Origin: Jannaschia helgolandensis
GTDB taxonomy: Bacteria; Pseudomonadota; Alphaproteobacteria; Rhodobacterales; Rhodobacteraceae
DNA length: 64,000 bases
Assembly (NCBI RefSeq): GCF_900109285.1
Contig: NZ_FNZQ01000006.1
Coordinates: 144,281 to 208,280, forward strand
Direction: 5' to 3'
This document shows positions 40,457-51,151 of the stretch, in pieces (position 1 is the stretch's first letter; every line of letters begins with the position of its first letter). A program made the position numbers and the translations under genes. The notes under the pieces were generated by a model, which ran no database searches, had not been told where the DNA came from, and was given only the letters and a program-made list of their open reading frames with translations.

Positions 40457-40906
40457 TTATTTGCGGGTCCGCGGTCGCGAGAGATGTTCAGCCAGCGCCA
40501 CGCGATCCTCGACTGACAGATCAGCGATGACCTTTCCCAGCATGGTGATGCCGCGCCCGGCGATTTCGCCCTGCAGGTCACGCTGCATCCGCATCGCCGT
40601 CTCGAAGGCTGCCCGGTCGAATGGCTCGGCGCGCAGGGCGTCGACAACGACAGCTTGCGCCGTTCGCATGCGCGCGCGCCCATCGCCCAGACCGCCGTCG
40701 GCGCGCAACGCCATGAACAGCGCACGGCGTGCGTCGCGGTCCAGCCCGCGTGACAGCGCCGCGATTTCAGGCGGGCCACCGAAGCCACGCCGGTCGTCGT
40801 GCATGATCGGCTCGCCGGTCAGCATCGCGCCGATCACGGCGGTCGCCACGGCCACGTTCACCGCCAGCGATGCGATCAGCGCCCATTTGATCCACCTTGC
40901 GGTCAT
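40457..40906 (-). CDS. CpxP-like periplasmic metal-sensor protein
   Basis: 149 aa. A signal-anchor helix (about residues 8-27) precedes a periplasmic helical domain with an LTxxQ-like pattern (GLDRDARRALFMALRADGG, FDRAAFETAMRMQRDLQ, LSVEDRVALAEHLS). It fits the Spy/CpxP/ZraP family (periplasmic heavy-metal sensor). The ATG overlaps the stop of the upstream gene, and GAGGAGGA lies in front. It is the third gene of a sigma-factor operon and may sense metal or envelope damage. Confidence 0.8.
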   Translation of the reverse strand: MTARWIKWALIASLAVNVAVATAVIGAMLTGEPIMHDDRRGFGGPPEIAALSRGLDRDARRALFMALRADGGLGDGRARMRTAQAVVVDALRAEPFDRAAFETAMRMQRDLQGEIAGRGITMLGKVIADLSVEDRVALAEHLSRPRTRK

Positions 40907-41226
40907 CCTGCGTCCTCCTCGGACCAGACGGTCCCGAAAATCTCGTCCATCAGCGCGGCGTCCGCCGTGTCCACGCCAACATCCGCCGGAACGAATTCCA
41001 GAACGACCGTCGGCTGTGCCATACCCAGCCACAACCCCAGCACCGCCGCTGCGGGCACGCCGACCAGTCCGCCAATCCAGGCCCGTACCCGGTCAGCACC
41101 CGAGGCCGCCTGCGCAACAGCGGCGGGAACTGCATCCGCCAGGATACGCGCCCTCAACCCGTCGCCCAGCGGCGTCGTGTCGTCCCGCGCGGCGCGCAGC
41201 ATAAGGTCCAGATCTTTATCGGCCAT
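40903..41226 (-). CDS. Small membrane protein after an ECF sigma gene, probable anti-sigma factor
   Basis: 107 aa from the ATG at 41226 (an alternative ATG at 41232). A cytoplasmic N-terminus of about 50 residues (LDLMLRAARDDTTPLGDGLR) and one membrane helix (WIGGLVGVPAAAVLGLWLGM) match the plan of small anti-sigma factors, but the zinc motif HxxxCxxC is absent. Its start overlaps the sigma-factor stop region, and its stop overlaps the CpxP-like start. The assignment as anti-sigma rests on position and topology only. Confidence 0.68.
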   Translation of the reverse strand: MADKDLDLMLRAARDDTTPLGDGLRARILADAVPAAVAQAASGADRVRAWIGGLVGVPAAAVLGLWLGMAQPTVVLEFVPADVGVDTADAALMDEIFGTVWSEEDAG

Positions 41227-41788
41227 GGTCATCCCCTTCCGTCTCCCGCAACAGGTCCGCCAGCCGCCGCTTGCCACGTGCTGTCAGGCTTTCCACCGCT
41301 TCGACCCCACATCCCAGCATGGCGGCAATATCCGGGTTCGAATACCCTTCGACGTGCCGCAACACGACCGCCTGCCGCTGTCGGTCGGGCAGTGAGGCCA
41401 GCGCCGCATCCAGTGCAGACAGGCCTTCGGCCCGGATCATCCCCGCCAGGACCGGCATGGCGTCGTCCGCCGGTTCCCCGGCATCGTCGAGCGGTGCGGT
41501 CCGTGCCGACCGGCGTTTGGCGTCCACCGCCAGGTTCGCGGCCACCCGGCCCAGCCAGGTCGACATCTGCGCGGCACCGGCGGCATCCCAGCTGGCCGCG
41601 CGCTTCCAGAGTCGCAGGAACGCTTCCTGCACGATATCCTCGGCCAGCGCGCGGTCGCCTGCCGTCATACGCAGCGAGAACGCCATCAGACGCGGGCCCA
41701 GCCGGTCGAGCAGGGCCGCCGCAGCCGCCCCGTCGCCCTGACCCGCACGGGCCAGCAACCCGGCCTCGATCTCGCGTGCATCTTCCAT
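41216..41788 (-). CDS. ECF-family RNA polymerase sigma factor
   Basis: 190 aa. Region 2 (LMAFSLRMTAGDRALAEDIVQEAF, LRLWKRAASWD) and region 4 (LPDRQRQAVVLRHVEGYSNPDIAAMLGCGVEAVESLTARGKRRL) are complete, with the short acidic linker typical of ECF sigma factors. The start at 41788 has a G-rich ribosome site; a longer frame adds 13 non-conserved residues. It heads the operon sigma / small membrane protein / CpxP-like, with the EF-hand gene 45 nt upstream on the same strand. Confidence 0.9.
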   Translation of the reverse strand: MEDAREIEAGLLARAGQGDGAAAAALLDRLGPRLMAFSLRMTAGDRALAEDIVQEAFLRLWKRAASWDAAGAAQMSTWLGRVAANLAVDAKRRSARTAPLDDAGEPADDAMPVLAGMIRAEGLSALDAALASLPDRQRQAVVLRHVEGYSNPDIAAMLGCGVEAVESLTARGKRRLADLLRETEGDDHGR

Positions 41789-41832
41789 TGCCCCCCCGGC
41801 ATATGCGGGCGACAGAGCCGCCCGCATGGGTC

Positions 41833-42390
41833 TCAGTTTTCGTCACGTTCCTTGCGGGGGCCCATGGCGTCCCACTCCTCGGCGCTCAGGCTGCCGTTGT
41901 CATCGACATCGGCCCGTCCGAAGAACCGCGCGCCGCGATCATCGCTGTCACCCCGGTCGCCACGTTCATGGCGCTCGCCGCCCCGCGACCCGTGGCGCTC
42001 GCCGCCGTGACGCCCGCTACGCTTTGCGCCGTCACGTCCGCCCCGCTTGTCCATACCGGCTTCCATCTCGTCCATGCTGAGCATGCCGTCTGCATCGCTG
42101 TCCAGACGTTCGATCATACGCGCGGTGCGGTTTTCGGTACGCGCTTCGGCCATGGCGCTCAGTTCGGTCGCAGACAAAAGACCGTCGCCATCGGTGTCGG
42201 CGGACGTGAACCGTGCCGTGCTGCGGTTTTCGCGGAAGGCGGCCATCTCTTCGGGGGTGACGGACCCGTCACCATTCGCGTCGACCTCGGAAAAGGCGGG
42301 TTTAGCCGGGGGGGTGCCCTGGGCATTGGCCACCGAGTTCAGCGACAGGCCGGCGGCGATGGCCAGGCCAAGGATTGCGATCTTCTTCAT
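41833..42390 (-). CDS. Periplasmic EF-hand protein
   Basis: 185 aa with a Sec signal (MKKIAILGLAIAAGLSLNSVANA). Four EF-hand loops are spelled out: DANGDGSVTPEE, DTDGDGLLSATE, DSDADGMLSMDE and DVDDNGSLSAEE. Between the third and fourth lies a His/Arg/Gly-rich stretch (GRHGGERHGSRGGERH) that could bind another metal. It is 45 nt upstream of the sigma-factor gene, so both may be co-transcribed. It likely senses or buffers calcium in the periplasm. Confidence 0.9.
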   Translation of the reverse strand: MKKIAILGLAIAAGLSLNSVANAQGTPPAKPAFSEVDANGDGSVTPEEMAAFRENRSTARFTSADTDGDGLLSATELSAMAEARTENRTARMIERLDSDADGMLSMDEMEAGMDKRGGRDGAKRSGRHGGERHGSRGGERHERGDRGDSDDRGARFFGRADVDDNGSLSAEEWDAMGPRKERDEN

Positions 42391-42580
42391 GTCAGTCTCC
42401 AACTGCTCGATTTTATGGTATGACGCATCGCCCTCATTGGCGCCGCGTTCCTCCATTCCACGCCGCCGCGCAGGTATTCCGTCGCGCCGGTTCCGAAAAA
42501 AGCGACATGGCGCCGCAACGGCATCTGCGGCCTTCCCCCGCGAAGCCCGCGTGATTAGGTGGATGAGCAAAGGATCTTTC

Positions 42581-43012
42581 ATGACCGACACACTGCCTTC
42601 CAGCATGCCGAACCCGACCCTCGAGCCCCCGCGCGAAATGCCGAAGGCAATGCTGCGGGGCTGGCGACGGCGATGCCCGAACTGTGGGTCCGGGCCCATG
42701 TTGCGCGGCTATCTCAAGGTCCGCGATAACTGTCCGGTCTGCGACGAAGCCTTGTATCACCACCGTGCCGACGACGGTCCGCCCTATCTGACGCTGCTGA
42801 TCGTGGCCCATATCATCGGCCCCGGCATGCTGTGGTTCTTCATTGCCTTCGAACCGGACCCCTATACCTTCATGGCAATCTTCATGGTCGCATCCGTGGC
42901 GCTGTCGCTTTGGTTCCTGCCACGGCTCAAGGGCGTCATCGTCGCCGTTCAATGGGCCGCCCGGATGCACGGCTTTGGCCACGGAGACGCGCGTTCGGAC
43001 GTCAGAACGTGA
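42581..43012 (+). CDS. DUF983 membrane protein
   Basis: 143 aa. An N-terminal zinc-ribbon-like motif (CPNCGSGPMLRGYLKVRDNCPVC) is followed by two membrane helices (about 70-92 and 100-118), the standard DUF983 plan. The start has AAGGA 7 nt upstream. Its stop overlaps the GTG start of the NUDIX gene (GTGA), so they form one operon. The family is of unknown function and is often near cytochrome-oxidase genes, which are not seen here. Confidence 0.87.
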   Translation: MTDTLPSSMPNPTLEPPREMPKAMLRGWRRRCPNCGSGPMLRGYLKVRDNCPVCDEALYHHRADDGPPYLTLLIVAHIIGPGMLWFFIAFEPDPYTFMAIFMVASVALSLWFLPRLKGVIVAVQWAARMHGFGHGDARSDVRT

Positions 43013-43680
43013 CCGACATGCCCCCGCCCGACATGCCCCGGCCCGACATGCCCGTGCGCGATGCCGCGACGATCGTTCTGTTGCGCGACGGCGCGGCCGG
43101 GCCATCTGTCCTGATGGGCCAACGCGGCGCAGGGGCGGCGTTCATGCCGAACAAATACGTCTTTCCCGGTGGCGCGGTCGATGCCGCCGACGCCCGGGTC
43201 CCGCTGGCGCGTCCGCTGGACCGGGCGACCCACGCGGCCCTGTCCGTGAAATCCGTCACACCGCCGAACATGCTGGCGGTCGCCGCCCTGCGCGAACTGG
43301 CCGAGGAAACGGGCCAGATCATCGCGTGCCCCGGCGACGGATGCGATTGGCCCGGCTTTCGCAACCTGTCGCCCGATGCATCCGCCCTGCGCTTCGTCTT
43401 CCGGGCGATCACGCCGCCGGGCCGTCCCCGCCGGTTCGACGCCCGGTTCTTTCTGGTCCCCGCCGATGCCCTGCTGACCGACCCGGACGACTTCAGTCAG
43501 GCCGAAGACGAGTTGGGCCATCTGCATTGGGTTCCCTTGTCCGAGGCACGCACCCTCGACATGCCGTTCATCACCGAAGTCGTGCTGGCCGAAATCTCGG
43601 CCATCGCCGCCGGGACCGGCGCGACGGGGACGCCGTTTTTCGACAATTCGGGCGCGACGTCGGTGTTTCACAGGCTCTAG
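43009..43680 (+). CDS. NUDIX hydrolase
   Basis: 223 aa from the GTG at 43009 (an ATG 3 codons later is possible). The sequence opens with a short Pro-Asp-Met-Pro repeat, then the NUDIX fold: ATIVLLRDG, FMPNKYVFPGGAVD and a NUDIX box ending ALRELAEETG. The spacing between the box Gly and the REL-EE core carries an insertion of about 25 residues, as in the NUDT19-like subgroup that acts on CoA derivatives. Translationally coupled to DUF983. Confidence 0.85.
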   Translation: MTDMPPPDMPRPDMPVRDAATIVLLRDGAAGPSVLMGQRGAGAAFMPNKYVFPGGAVDAADARVPLARPLDRATHAALSVKSVTPPNMLAVAALRELAEETGQIIACPGDGCDWPGFRNLSPDASALRFVFRAITPPGRPRRFDARFFLVPADALLTDPDDFSQAEDELGHLHWVPLSEARTLDMPFITEVVLAEISAIAAGTGATGTPFFDNSGATSVFHRL

Positions 43681-43689
43681 CCGCGGCCG

Positions 43690-44583
43690 TCAGGCCTGCA
43701 ACAGGACCAAGCCGATCACGCTGACGCCGACCAGGGTGATGGCCAGCAACTCGCGGCGGCTGAACCGCTCGCCCAGCACGGTCCATGAAATGACCATCGA
43801 CAGGATCAGTTCGACCTGTCCGACCGCGTTCACATAGGCCGCCGTCTGCAAGGTATAGGCCGTGAACCAGCCCAGCGATCCGGCCATCGACGTGGCCCCG
43901 ATCAGCGCCGTCGCCCGCCACCGCCTCACGACTGCGATCAGTCCGGCCCTGTCGCGCGCGGCCAGCCAGGCACCCAGCAAGACAGCCTGCACCAGCGTCG
44001 CCAATCCCAGAGTGACCGCCGCGCGAAGGACCGGCGCGTCGCTTTCGATCAACAGCGATGCGCCCCGGTATCCCACGGCGGAGATCGAGAAGAACACGCC
44101 TGACGCAAGGCCGAGCGCCGAGGCACGGTTGAATACCTGCCACCCGCCCGTCACCGGAACAGACAGGATCAGGACACCGATCAGGCCGACGCCCATGGCC
44201 AGAAGATCGGCCCATGTTACCGTCTCGCCCAGCACGATGAATCCGGCGGCGACGGTAAACAGGACGGTGATTTTGGAAAAGGCGATTCCCACGGCAAAGT
44301 TGCGCCGGGCGAACAGGGCCACGACGCATATCGTCGCCAGAATCTGCGAGATCGCGCCCGCAACCGCGTAGGGCCAGAAGCCTGTGCCGATCGCAGGCAG
44401 TGTTTGTCCGGATACGCCCAGCCAGATTGCCAAGCCGGCGGCGATCACGAAGGGTGCATGGACGAAACGCGCAAAGGTCGCCGCGGCAGGCGTCAGCCCG
44501 GACATTGCCAGCCGTTTTTGCAGCAGGAATCGCAAAGCCTGGACCGAGGCGGCGAACAAAGTGGCAACAATCCAAAGCGACAT
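43690..44583 (-). CDS. EamA/DMT-family exporter
   Basis: About 297 aa from the ATG at 44583, ten membrane helices in two EamA repeats. The internal duplication is visible (helix ends WLGVSGQT and TVLGERFSRREL). Substrate unknown; family members export amino acids, metabolites or drugs. An ATG at 44634 with AGGG nearby would add 17 residues; the shorter form begins exactly at the first helix. Confidence 0.85.
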   Translation of the reverse strand: MSLWIVATLFAASVQALRFLLQKRLAMSGLTPAAATFARFVHAPFVIAAGLAIWLGVSGQTLPAIGTGFWPYAVAGAISQILATICVVALFARRNFAVGIAFSKITVLFTVAAGFIVLGETVTWADLLAMGVGLIGVLILSVPVTGGWQVFNRASALGLASGVFFSISAVGYRGASLLIESDAPVLRAAVTLGLATLVQAVLLGAWLAARDRAGLIAVVRRWRATALIGATSMAGSLGWFTAYTLQTAAYVNAVGQVELILSMVISWTVLGERFSRRELLAITLVGVSVIGLVLLQA

Positions 44584-44774
44584 TGTGGCATCTGACACGG
44601 GCATCAGCCGCTTCGCCAGACCCAAAATCTGCATAACATTCCCTATGGTAAGGGGACAGAACAGCGCGATGGCCTGAATTGTCGCGCTAGAATGGACGAA
44701 CTCTGTCGTATTCGTCACAGTCTGGCCTTAAATCCGCTGTAACAAAGTCTTAATCTTACCGGAGTTCTGCCGTA

Positions 44775-45308
44775 ATGCCTCTGCCTGCCCTGCCGGTTTC
44801 GTTCCTTTCCCGTCTTAGCGCCGCCGCTCGTCTCAGCGGCTCGGACGCAGCGGACGGGGGCAGGCAGGCTGGGGCATCCGGGCTGGAAACGGCCTGTATG
44901 GTCATCGGCCTGGGTGGCATGGCACTGGCCCTTGGGGTGACCGTCGCGCAGGCCACGTTGCCCCCCGTGTTCGAGACCGAGACCGCATTGCGTCAAGCCG
45001 TGGCCGAAGCCGGGTTCGACGATGCGATCTGCCCGGACGGCTGGGCGGACGACCACGCCCGCCTTCTGGATCTGTCCGAGGCCGAGGTCACGGCCTGGTA
45101 TCTGCGCGATGCGCTGACCCTTTCGGATGCCGACGTGATCGCCTCCGTCGGTCTTTACGTGACCCGCGCCAGTGATTTCCGCGAAATCCAGGGCCCGGCC
45201 CTGACCCGCAATCAGATTTTGCTGTGCATTGCCGAAAGCCGCCGCCTGACGACGCAGCTTGATCAGTTGGTTCCGCCAGCCTTGCGGACGAACTACGACG
45301 ACATCTGA
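44775..45308 (+). CDS. Membrane-anchored protein of unknown function
   Basis: 177 aa. One membrane helix at about residues 37-60 (ETACMVIGLGGMALALGVTVA) follows a Gly/Ala/Ser-rich N-terminus; the remainder (FETETALRQAVAEAGFDDAI, LLDLSEAEVTAWYLRDAL) looks helical and periplasmic with two cysteines. Composition is protein-like across the whole frame, but I recognise no family. Confidence 0.6.
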   Translation: MPLPALPVSFLSRLSAAARLSGSDAADGGRQAGASGLETACMVIGLGGMALALGVTVAQATLPPVFETETALRQAVAEAGFDDAICPDGWADDHARLLDLSEAEVTAWYLRDALTLSDADVIASVGLYVTRASDFREIQGPALTRNQILLCIAESRRLTTQLDQLVPPALRTNYDDI

Positions 45309-45433
45309 CTTCGGTCAGGCCGCAACCTTCTGTCCGTCCGCAATTTCCCCTGTTGTCAAATCTTCCCCGTTCATGGACCAAAGGACCGAACCGACTTGTG
45401 ACAGGCCGATGCCTGCTCTGGTCGGTTGAGATT

Positions 45434-45447
45434 GTTTAATGTTAAAC
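45434..45447. promoter_or_regulatory. Palindrome upstream of malic enzyme
   Basis: GTTTAA-TG-TTAAAC is a perfect inverted repeat 29 nt upstream of the maeB start, in a short AT-rich patch. It could be an operator or overlap the promoter -10 region. No regulator is identifiable from it. Confidence 0.45.
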
Positions 45448-45476
45448 GATCTCGAATGCGCGGCACGGAGACTATG

Positions 45477-47768
<2,292 letters not shown>

Positions 47769-47803
47769 CATCGGTCGGCCACAGTTCGTCGCGGGCAGGT
47801 GTC

Positions 47804-48682
47804 CTAGACGATCTCGACCGTGGAATGGTCGATCTTGAAGCGCGATTTCAGGACGTCCTTCACCTGCGACTTGACCTTCTGTGCATTCTCGCCCGCACTG
47901 ACCTCGATCTCCAGCGTGATCATCGGCCGCTCCTGCGTGACGGACCAGGCATGGATGTGATCCACCTTCCGTATGCCCGGCACGTCGTTCATCAGAACCT
48001 TGGTGACGTCGCGCCGGTCGATTCCTGCGGGCGCGCCTTCCAGAAGAATATGTCCGCTCTCCCGAACCACGGCCCAGGCCGATCTCAGAATGATCAGCAC
48101 CACCACCACCGACAGGATCGGGTCAATCGGGGTCCAGCCGGTAAAGATGATGACCAGCGCCGCAACCAGGGCGGCCACCGACCCGAGCAGGTCCCCCGCG
48201 ACATGCAGGGCGGCGGCGCGGACGTTCAGATTATCGCTCTCCCCGCGGGTCAGGACCCAGAACGCCACCAGATTGACGGCAAGCCCGCCAAGCGCCACCC
48301 AAAGCATCATTCCGCCCAGAATTTCCTGCGGGTTAGAAATGCGCTTGATGGCTTCGATCGTGATCCAGATCGCGATCGCGAAAAGGGTCAGTCCATTGAC
48401 CAGCGCTGCGAGGATCGAGAAGCGGTCGAACCCGAAGGTCAGTTTCCAGTCCGCAGGCCGTCTGCCCAGCCGGATCGCGCCCCAGGCCAGCACCAGGGAT
48501 GCGAAATCCGTCAGCATGTGACCCGCATCCGCGATCAGGGCGAGCGAGCCGGACACGACGCCGCCGATCACTTCGGCGAACATGAAGCTGCCTGTCAGAA
48601 GCGCCGCAATGGCGATCTTGAACTCGTTTTTGGGCACATGGCTGTGCCCCGGTGCATCATGATCGTGATTGGCCATTGGCAT
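47804..48682 (-). CDS. Cation diffusion facilitator (CzcD/ZitB type)
   Basis: 292 aa. The His-rich N-terminus (NHDHDAPGHSHVP), six membrane helices with the zinc site pairs ADAGHMLTD (helix 2) and AALHVAGDL (helix 5) and the cytoplasmic C-terminal domain (VDHIHAWSV) define a zinc or cobalt exporter using proton antiport. Start 48682, or 48676 (MANHD); both have the same context. It is convergent with maeB. Confidence 0.92.
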   Translation of the reverse strand: MPMANHDHDAPGHSHVPKNEFKIAIAALLTGSFMFAEVIGGVVSGSLALIADAGHMLTDFASLVLAWGAIRLGRRPADWKLTFGFDRFSILAALVNGLTLFAIAIWITIEAIKRISNPQEILGGMMLWVALGGLAVNLVAFWVLTRGESDNLNVRAAALHVAGDLLGSVAALVAALVIIFTGWTPIDPILSVVVVLIILRSAWAVVRESGHILLEGAPAGIDRRDVTKVLMNDVPGIRKVDHIHAWSVTQERPMITLEIEVSAGENAQKVKSQVKDVLKSRFKIDHSTVEIV

Positions 48683-48834
48683 AGTGGACCTATGGGGATC
48701 GGGGGTTGATCGGTTTCAGGAGGGTCGGGCGGCGGAATGCGGCGCGCGACCCTTCACCGGATATGGATGGATTGTGCGCGGGGCAATACCGTTGCCGGAC
48801 GTTCGAGCCTTTGCCGAACGAACCCGACTGTGTT

Positions 48835-49050
48835 TCAGGTCTTCTCGACTTCCAATGACAGCTTCAGCACCCCGTGCCCATCGTCCTGTTCGATATAGAG
48901 CGCCGGATCATCCTCCGATCCGTTCCGCGTGACCTCCGACCCCTGCAATGTCCGGGTGATCTTCTTCTCATAGATCGTTTCGACGGTGCCGGTCCCGGTG
49001 CCATTGCCCCAGTTCCATTTCACCGTATCGCCGACAGTGTAGTTGGCCAT
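48835..49050 (-). CDS. DUF2945 protein (Tudor-like)
   Basis: 71 aa. YTVGDTVKWNWGNGTGTGTVETI and VTRNGSEDDPALYIEQDDG are standard DUF2945 motifs, a small beta barrel. An EcfG-like promoter motif lies 34 nt upstream. Function is unknown; the family appears with stress genes. Confidence 0.85.
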   Translation of the reverse strand: MANYTVGDTVKWNWGNGTGTGTVETIYEKKITRTLQGSEVTRNGSEDDPALYIEQDDGHGVLKLSLEVEKT

Positions 49051-49083
49051 GTCGTGCCTCCCTGCGCGCGTTGCCTACATGAA

Positions 49084-49109
49084 AACCGGCATCCTGCGGC
49101 CTTGGTTCC
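49084..49109 (-). promoter_or_regulatory. EcfG-like promoter candidate for the DUF2945 gene
   Basis: On the minus strand GGAAC (49109-49105), a 17-nt spacer, GGTT (49087-49084); three of four -10 positions match the CGTT consensus. The start codon is 34 nt downstream. Confidence 0.45.
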
Positions 49110-49174
49110 TATCCATGTCCTGCAAATTTCTAACCTGGACTTTCGATCAAAATCTTGGCGCGACGTGGCCATGA

Positions 49175-49217
49175 GGCATTGAGCGTGGAGACCTCAAATA
49201 TCGGAACGCTCAATGCC
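49175..49217. repeat. Isolated perfect inverted repeat in a 430-nt gap
   Basis: GGCATTGAGCGT (49175-49186) and its exact complement (49206-49217) enclose a 19-nt loop. The surrounding gap 49051-49483 has no gene I can support. The nearest gene end is that of the dehydrogenase, 270 nt away, so it is not an obvious terminator. It may be an element remnant or an RNA structure. Confidence 0.6.
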
Positions 49218-49483
49218 CTTGCAGGTCGTCCAGAACGCGGTGAAGACTACCGAAGCGCCCATTTCAGCCAATGTTGCAAACGCCACGAATGGTCGGTTCC
49301 GCAAGTTTTCCGGCCTCGGCGCTGCGCGGTCTGCTGAGCTTGGGCCCGCTCTCAGGCCTTTTCCAAGATTGGAAATCAGGCCCGTGGGATCATTCTGCCG
49401 TCGTGAACTTCGTCTTTAAGCGCGGCCCATTCGAAAATCGGCCGCGCTTGTCGGTTACGGTCAGGCTGTGATCTTTTGGGCGA

Positions 49484-50680
49484 TCACTCCGCCGGGGTCA
49501 GGCGCAGCAGTTTGCCGTCCTCGTAATCCGTCAGGATCAGGATCGCGCCATCATCTGCCTGCATAACGTCGCGCACCCGGCGGTAAAGGTTGATCTGTTC
49601 GGACCCGCTTACATTCTCCCCGTCAAAGCTGACGCGCACGAGGGCCTGTACGCTAAGGCCGCCGAGGAATGCGTTTCCCTTCCAGTCCGCAAACATGTCA
49701 CCATTGTAGAACATCAGCCCCGAGGGCGACACGGCGGGCCGCCAATAGAACAGCGGGCGTTCGAACCGCTCAAGTGCGGTTTCATGGTGGGCGATCGGCT
49801 GCCGGTTGTAGTTCTCGCCATTGCTCACTTCGGGCCAACCATAGTTGCCGCTGGGCACGGGCACGTTGAGCTCGTCGCCGTAAAGGGGCCCCATCTCATG
49901 GGTGTAGAGCTCCCCTGTCTCGGGCCGGATCGCAGCGCCGAGCGGGTTGCGGTGGCCGAGCGACCAAACCGCATCCAGCGGCGATCCGGCTGTCCAATAC
50001 GGGTTGTCCTCGGGGATCGAGCCATCATCGTTGATGCGCAGGATCTTGCCAAGGTTGGTTTCGTAAGACTGTGCCGGCTCGAAGCGCTGGCGGTCGCCGG
50101 AGGTAATGATGAGTGTGCCGTCGTCACGAAAGACAAGACGGCCGCCGAACTGGCCCAAGCCGACCGAGAAAGGTTCTTGCCGCCAAAGCTCCTTGCCCTC
50201 AACCAGCGTGTCTCCGTCCAGGCGTGCGCGCCAGACAACACCGCCTTTGAGCACGCGATCCTCGGTGTTGACGAAGGGCCCCAGCCGCGGGTCGTTGTCG
50301 AGCGCCGGTTCCTCGGGCTGGTCTTCGGCGGCCATCACGTAATATAGATAAACGAGGCCATTCTCGGCGAAGTCCGGGTGCAGTGCTACGTCCAGCAGGC
50401 CGCCTTGGCCCTGATATTCGATTTCCGGCAGTCCACTGATGGGATCGGACAGGCCGTCCGCCTCAGACCAGCGGCGTAGTGCGCCGACCTTTTCGGTGAT
50501 CAGTAGCCCGCTCTCGGGTAACGCTTCCATGCCCCATGGGAATTCGAGCGTGGCGAGTTCCTCGATCTGGATAGGTCCCGCGCTCGACAGGACACGGTTT
50601 TCATCGCGGCCGGAATGCTGCTGTGCGGTCGCCATCGTTGAGATCAGCGCAAAGGCAAGAGTGGTGGTGGTTCGGATCAT
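49484..50680 (-). CDS. PQQ-dependent aldose sugar dehydrogenase-like protein (YliI type)
   Basis: 398 aa with a Sec signal (MIRTTTTLAFALISTMATAQ). Six-bladed beta-propeller motifs of soluble glucose dehydrogenase are readable: FPWGMEALPESGLLITEKVG, GQGGLLDVALHPDF, VFRDDGTLIITSGDR, SLGHRNPLG, YGWPEVSNG and FYNGDMFADWKGN. It would oxidise aldoses in the periplasm using PQQ; no pqq genes are in the window. GGAG lies 7 nt before the ATG. Confidence 0.9.
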   Translation of the reverse strand: MIRTTTTLAFALISTMATAQQHSGRDENRVLSSAGPIQIEELATLEFPWGMEALPESGLLITEKVGALRRWSEADGLSDPISGLPEIEYQGQGGLLDVALHPDFAENGLVYLYYVMAAEDQPEEPALDNDPRLGPFVNTEDRVLKGGVVWRARLDGDTLVEGKELWRQEPFSVGLGQFGGRLVFRDDGTLIITSGDRQRFEPAQSYETNLGKILRINDDGSIPEDNPYWTAGSPLDAVWSLGHRNPLGAAIRPETGELYTHEMGPLYGDELNVPVPSGNYGWPEVSNGENYNRQPIAHHETALERFERPLFYWRPAVSPSGLMFYNGDMFADWKGNAFLGGLSVQALVRVSFDGENVSGSEQINLYRRVRDVMQADDGAILILTDYEDGKLLRLTPAE

Positions 50681-51107
50681 GGGACATCTCCTTTTTCCTG
50701 TACATGCGCTGGACGGACGGAATGTAAGATGGGCCTGTCTAAGTTCATTTACCGTCTGCATACACGTCGTTTTATTGTGAACTGTGCGGCAAGATTTGTG
50801 GGACCGCGTCGTGTAAAACTCGTTTCAACCGAAACATGATGGATAAGAAGCAAACAGGCCAAGGTCCGTTAAAGTTCCGGAAAGGTCGGTTCTCGGAACA
50901 AGCACACGCTCAGCGCCGCCACGAACGACCGCTTGTCCCGCATCTCACCAGTTCGCATCCGTCGGGGGCGTCCGTTCCAGGCTTCACGCATGGCCACCCG
51001 AGAAACCGCCGCCCTCATCTTCTCAGGGTCGTAAATCGAGGCAATACTCTATGCATGATCCTGGGGGTGCGGGCGCGGGGGCAGCCGGTCGCCGCCGCCG
51101 CGTTCCG

Positions 51108-51151
51108 TGATACGCGTATAATACGGAGGTAATACGGGAATAATACATCCG
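51108..51151. repeat. Four direct repeats at 11-bp spacing
   Basis: TGATAC at 51108 and TAATAC at 51119, 51130 and 51141 recur with a period of exactly 11 bp, one helical turn. The last repeat ends 6 nt before the acyl-CoA dehydrogenase stop codon. The gap 50762-51151 has no gene I can support. Such phasing is typical of protein-binding arrays on one face of the helix. Confidence 0.65.

Noticed and set aside
40897..42423. Open frame of 508 codons on the plus strand
   Set aside because: Opposes the sigma-factor, small membrane protein and EF-hand genes; no ribosome site, Pro/Arg-rich shadow composition.
50853..50878. Another GGAAC-N17-TGTT motif upstream of the sugar dehydrogenase
   Set aside because: About 170 nt from the start codon and with a weak -10; within the number of chance matches expected.
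51108..51151. Replication iterons
   Set aside because: Only four short units, no rep gene or AT-rich origin nearby.
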